DNA of 64,000 bases from NCBI RefSeq assembly GCF_013093415.1, contig NZ_JABFBC010000001.1, forward strand, positions 2,046,001-2,110,000, in the 5' to 3' direction. The number at the start of each line of letters is the position of its first letter. Position 1 is the stretch's first letter. The translations under genes were made by a program, and so were the position numbers. Of this stretch, positions 60,740 to 64,000 are shown piece after piece. This DNA is from Halovulum dunhuangense (GTDB lineage: Bacteria > Pseudomonadota > Alphaproteobacteria > Rhodobacterales > Rhodobacteraceae). The notes below the pieces were generated by a model, which did not search any database, was not told the DNA's origin, and was given only the letters and a program-made list of their open reading frames with translations.

Positions 60740-62850
60740 TGCGCGGTCTGCTTCTTGCCCTGGCGCTTGTGCTGGTTGCCCCCCTTGCCGCCTCCGCGCA
60801 GGACGCCGTCGCGCTTTTCGCCGACCGCATCCGCTACGAGACGCAGGACCGCGAGCTGGTGGCCGAAGGCAATGTCGAGGTCTATTACGACGGCTACCGG
60901 CTGACCGCCCGGACGATCCGCTACAGCGGCGATGGCGAGCGTATCCGGGCCGAGGGGCCGCTCCGGCTCGAGGGGCCGGACGGGGCCGTGCTGATCGCCT
61001 CGCTGGCCGAACTGTCGGGCGATTTCCGCGAGGGCCTGATCGAGGGGGCGCGGCTGATCTTCGACCGGCAGTTCCAGATCGCCGCGGCCGAGGGACGGCG
61101 CAGCGAGGGGCGCTTCAACAGCCTGACCCGGACGGTCGCGACAAGCTGCACCATCTGCGCCCGCGCCGAGACGCCGATCTGGCGCATCCGCGCCGCCAGC
61201 GTGGTGCACGACGAACAGGCGCGCCGGCTGTATTTCGAAAGTGCCTGGCTCGACATCTTCGGGCTGCCGCTGCTCTATCTGCCAAGCATGAGCATCCCCG
61301 AGCCGGGGGTCGAACGGGCGCGCGGCTTCCTGGTGCCGAACCTGCGGACCTCGGGGCTCTACGGGATTGGCGTGCAGGTCCCCTACTTCATCCCGCTTGG
61401 CGATCATGCCGACATCACGATCACGCCCTTTCTTGCCACCAACGGCACCGCCATCCTGGAGGGCGAGTACCGGCGCCGCTTCCGGTCGGGCCTGCTGGAG
61501 CTGAACGGCGCGATCAGCCTGGCCGACGGCACCTCGGACCACCGGGCACGCGGCTTCCTGGAGGCGCGGGGCGGCTTCGACATCGGGCGCGGCTACGAGA
61601 CGGAATTCGATCTGCGCTATGCCTCGGACCAGAGCTTCCTGGGGCAGTACGACTATTCCGACGACGACCGGCTGACCAGCTTCCTCACCGTGCGGCGCAG
61701 CGGGAACACCAGCTATTTCGAGGCCCGGACCGAAGCCTACCAGACATTGCGGGAAGCCGAGGCGCAGGACGAGATCCCGCTGGTTCTGCCCTGGCTGACC
61801 TGGCGGCAGATCCGGCGCGACACGCTGGGCGGCACGCTGGGACTCGAGGCGACGATGCTTGGCCTTGTGCGCGAGGACGGGCGCGACATCCTTCGCGGCG
61901 GGCTTGACGCGGACTGGCGGGCGCGGCGCATCCTGCGCTCGGGGATAGAGCTGGGCGCCGTCGCGGAAATCTCGGGCGATGCCTATGTGGTTCAGGACGA
62001 CGCCGCCTTCGACGATGCGGCGCTGTTCCGCGCGACGCCGACCGTGGGCGTCGAGTTGCGCTGGCCCTTCGCCCGCACGACCGCAGCCGCCACCCATGTG
62101 ATCGAACCGATCGCGCAGCTACTCTATTCCGACACGCTGGGCGACGCGGTGCCGAACGAGGACAGCCTCCTGCCCGAATTCGACGAGAACAACCTCTTTG
62201 CGCTCAACCGCTTTCCGGGCCGCGACGCGCGCGAGACGGGGCTGCGGCTGAATGCCGGGGTCAGCTACACCCGCTTCGATCCTGCGGGCTGGAACATGGG
62301 GCTGACGCTGGGTCGGGTGTTCCGCGACGGCGACGCGACCGAATTCCCGGCCTCGACCGGGTTGCGCGACCGCCGGTCGGACTATGTGGCCGCCGTCTCT
62401 CTCGACCTGCCGCCGCGTTTCACCGGGCTTGCGCGCGGGCTGTTCGACGAGGAACTGAGCTTCAGGCGCGCCGATCTGGAACTGGATTACCGCACCCGGC
62501 GGTTCGACGCCGACGCGGTCTACACCTTCCTTGCCGCCGATGCGACGAACCCGGTGCTGGGCCCGCAGCCCGAGCGGCAGGAACTTGCGCTCGGCACCCG
62601 CTATCTTTTCCACCCGAACTGGGAACTGGAGGCGGAATGGCGCTACGACATCGAGGCCCGCGAAAGCATCGAGGCGCTTGGCGCCCTGACCTATGGCAAC
62701 GAATGCATCGAGGCGCGGCTGGAAGTGTCGCGCAACTTCACCTCGGCCAACGACGTGCCGCGCGACACCTCGATCGCCTTCGAGGTGGTGCTGGCGGGCT
62801 TTGGTGGGGCATCAAGAGACTGGCCCGCACGGCGCTGCCAAGGTAATTGA
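60739..62850 (+). CDS. lptD: LPS assembly outer-membrane protein LptD
   Basis: A 703-residue protein with a signal peptide (residues 1-20, ending ASA before Gln21), an N-terminal LptA/OstA-like beta-jellyroll (about 25-130) and a C-terminal beta-barrel that inserts lipopolysaccharide into the outer leaflet. YDGYRLTARTIRYSGDGERI is the OstA-like region. Cysteines occur at CTIC (about 135-138), in NECIE and near the C-terminal CQGN, and could form the disulfides needed for assembly. It is directly before a surA-like gene, the usual order. Confidence 0.92.
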   Translation: MRGLLLALALVLVAPLAASAQDAVALFADRIRYETQDRELVAEGNVEVYYDGYRLTARTIRYSGDGERIRAEGPLRLEGPDGAVLIASLAELSGDFREGLIEGARLIFDRQFQIAAAEGRRSEGRFNSLTRTVATSCTICARAETPIWRIRAASVVHDEQARRLYFESAWLDIFGLPLLYLPSMSIPEPGVERARGFLVPNLRTSGLYGIGVQVPYFIPLGDHADITITPFLATNGTAILEGEYRRRFRSGLLELNGAISLADGTSDHRARGFLEARGGFDIGRGYETEFDLRYASDQSFLGQYDYSDDDRLTSFLTVRRSGNTSYFEARTEAYQTLREAEAQDEIPLVLPWLTWRQIRRDTLGGTLGLEATMLGLVREDGRDILRGGLDADWRARRILRSGIELGAVAEISGDAYVVQDDAAFDDAALFRATPTVGVELRWPFARTTAAATHVIEPIAQLLYSDTLGDAVPNEDSLLPEFDENNLFALNRFPGRDARETGLRLNAGVSYTRFDPAGWNMGLTLGRVFRDGDATEFPASTGLRDRRSDYVAAVSLDLPPRFTGLARGLFDEELSFRRADLELDYRTRRFDADAVYTFLAADATNPVLGPQPERQELALGTRYLFHPNWELEAEWRYDIEARESIEALGALTYGNECIEARLEVSRNFTSANDVPRDTSIAFEVVLAGFGGASRDWPARRCQGN

Positions 62851-62855
62851 GAGCC

Positions 62856-64000
62856 ATGACCTTTCTGATCCGACTCATCCTCCCGTCCCTTCTGGTCGCC
62901 GCGACCCCGCTGATCGCCCCCGCGCCCCGCGCGCAGGAGGCCGTTGCGCCGGCGATCATGGTCAACGACCTGCCGATCACCGACTACGAGATAGACCAGC
63001 GCGCGCTGCTTCTCGAGGCGCTGGGGGCACCCGGCAACGGGCGCGCGCTGGCCGAAACCCAGCTGATCGACGACCGCATCCGCCGGCACGAGATCGACCG
63101 GCTGGAGATCGAGGTCACGGCAGAGGAACTCGACGCGGGCCTGCGCGAATTCGCCGAACGCCGGCAGCTTGACGTGGGCCAGCTTCTGGCCGCCCTCGAC
63201 GAGCGTGGCATCGCCGAGGAAACGATGCTCGCCTTTGTCGAGCCGTCGCTTGGCTGGCGCAAGCTGGTGCAGGGCCGTTTCGCGGGCCAGGCGCGGCCCA
63301 CCGATCAGGACATCGAGACGGCGCTGGCCTTTGCCAGCCGCCAGACCGACGAACGGCTGCTGTTGCAGGAAATCGCCATCTCGATCGAGGAATACGGCCC
63401 CGAGGAAGCCGCCCGCCTCGGCGCCGAACTCTCGCGCAGCCTGAACCGCGGCGGCAATTTCGATGCGGCCGTCGCGCGTTATTCCCGCGCCCCCTCGGCC
63501 CGGAACGGCGGGCGGCTCGACTGGGTGTCGGCGGGCGACCTGCCGCCCCCCATCGCGATCCAGCTTCTGGCGCTGATGCCGGGAGAGGTCAGCGCGCCGA
63601 TCCCGCTGGGTCAGGGCATTTCCATCTTCCGGTTGCGCGACATCGAGATCCGCGAGCGCCCCGCCCCCGAGCAGAGCGCCGACACCGTGGTCTATTACGA
63701 GCTGATCCAGCCGCTGGCCGCCGACGCCCCCGACGCGGCGGTGCTGGAGGCACGGGCGCTTGCGCGCGACATCCGCCAGCGTACGCGGCTCTGTACCGAT
63801 CTCGATGGGCAGCTGCCCGATTTCGGCGCCGGCAGCGGCCGCAGCGCGCCCACCCCGATCGCCAGCCTGCCGCCGCGGCTTGCCCAGCCGATCGCGAACA
63901 TGGCGCCGGGCGACATGGAGATCCTGCGCGACGATCGCGGCGTCGTGCTGCTGATGCTGTGCGAGCGCAGCGGCGAGGCGACCCCCGAAGAGCGCGAGGC
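62856..64000 (+). CDS. SurA-like periplasmic chaperone, partial at the window edge
   Basis: The first 381 residues of a periplasmic folding factor. Residues 1-27 are a signal peptide ending PRA before Gln28. A SurA N-terminal helical domain (ETQLIDDRIRRHEIDRLEIEVT, about 70-90) is followed by a PPIC-type rotamase domain around residues 165-270 (FDAAVARYSRAPSARNGGRLDWVS). SurA helps outer-membrane proteins, including LptD, to fold. It starts five bases after lptD, and its end lies beyond the right edge. Confidence 0.87.
   Translation, partial: MTFLIRLILPSLLVAATPLIAPAPRAQEAVAPAIMVNDLPITDYEIDQRALLLEALGAPGNGRALAETQLIDDRIRRHEIDRLEIEVTAEELDAGLREFAERRQLDVGQLLAALDERGIAEETMLAFVEPSLGWRKLVQGRFAGQARPTDQDIETALAFASRQTDERLLLQEIAISIEEYGPEEAARLGAELSRSLNRGGNFDAAVARYSRAPSARNGGRLDWVSAGDLPPPIAIQLLALMPGEVSAPIPLGQGISIFRLRDIEIRERPAPEQSADTVVYYELIQPLAADAPDAAVLEARALARDIRQRTRLCTDLDGQLPDFGAGSGRSAPTPIASLPPRLAQPIANMAPGDMEILRDDRGVVLLMLCERSGEATPEERE

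Overview
This is a GC-rich (roughly two-thirds G+C) chromosomal segment of an alphaproteobacterium, most likely a member of the Rhodobacteraceae. The evidence is the presence of ctrA next to a sciP/DUF1153 gene, an IscR with one cysteine, LexA-type boxes of the GAAC-N7-GAAC form, an Irr-like iron box, and a densely packed housekeeping gene order with many 4-bp ATGA overlaps. No phage, transposase, integrase or CRISPR array is visible. Species cannot be told from sequence reading alone.

Layout. 0-6.3 kb: start of an iscR-suf type operon, an alpha/beta hydrolase, anmK, tyrS, two tandem cyclophilins, coaD and a CBS protein. 6.3-12.6 kb: a valine/branched-chain catabolic locus (LysR regulator divergent from mmsA, then a periplasmic protein of unknown role, acyl-CoA dehydrogenase, 3-hydroxyisobutyryl-CoA hydrolase and mmsB). 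12.6-25 kb: uvrA, a lytic transglycosylase, ssb, gyrA, a DoxX protein, a methyltransferase, trmFO, gluQ, hisI and a NifU/IscU-like scaffold. 25-32.7 kb: a tiny membrane protein behind a perfect SOS box, recG, ligA, ctrA, sciP, mnmA and a TIGR02444-type protein. 32.7-50.1 kb: an accessory catabolic cluster. 50.6-64 kb: a CAT-anticodon tRNA, purM-purN, ndk, an ABC-F ATPase, marC-like, an aspartic protease, holC, pepA and the lptF-lptG-lptD-surA outer-membrane block, cut by the window edge.

The 32.7-50.1 kb cluster looks like one system for importing and degrading an unidentified aromatic or heteroaromatic carboxylate. It holds ubiX and a UbiD-family decarboxylase, two different molybdenum-hydroxylase large subunits served by one 2Fe-2S subunit and one FAD subunit, a binding protein without signal peptide, a TctC binding protein with a fused TctA-TctB permease, an AbrB-family membrane protein, a ThDP enzyme, an alpha/beta hydrolase and a GntR/FadR-type regulator. 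Three intergenic regions of this cluster share CATAC/GTATG-containing sequence blocks, which points to one regulon. The substrate is not known from the sequence.

Two very small single-span membrane proteins sit behind excellent global-regulator boxes. A 41-residue protein (24956-25081) lies behind a perfect LexA box abutting a -35-like hexamer, reminiscent in design of SOS-induced small membrane proteins such as SidA and TisB. A 55-residue protein (12632-12799) lies behind a full TTAA-N7-TTAAC CtrA box. Together with the ctrA promoter site and the adjacent sciP gene, the window ties DNA damage and cell-cycle control to uncharacterised small proteins.
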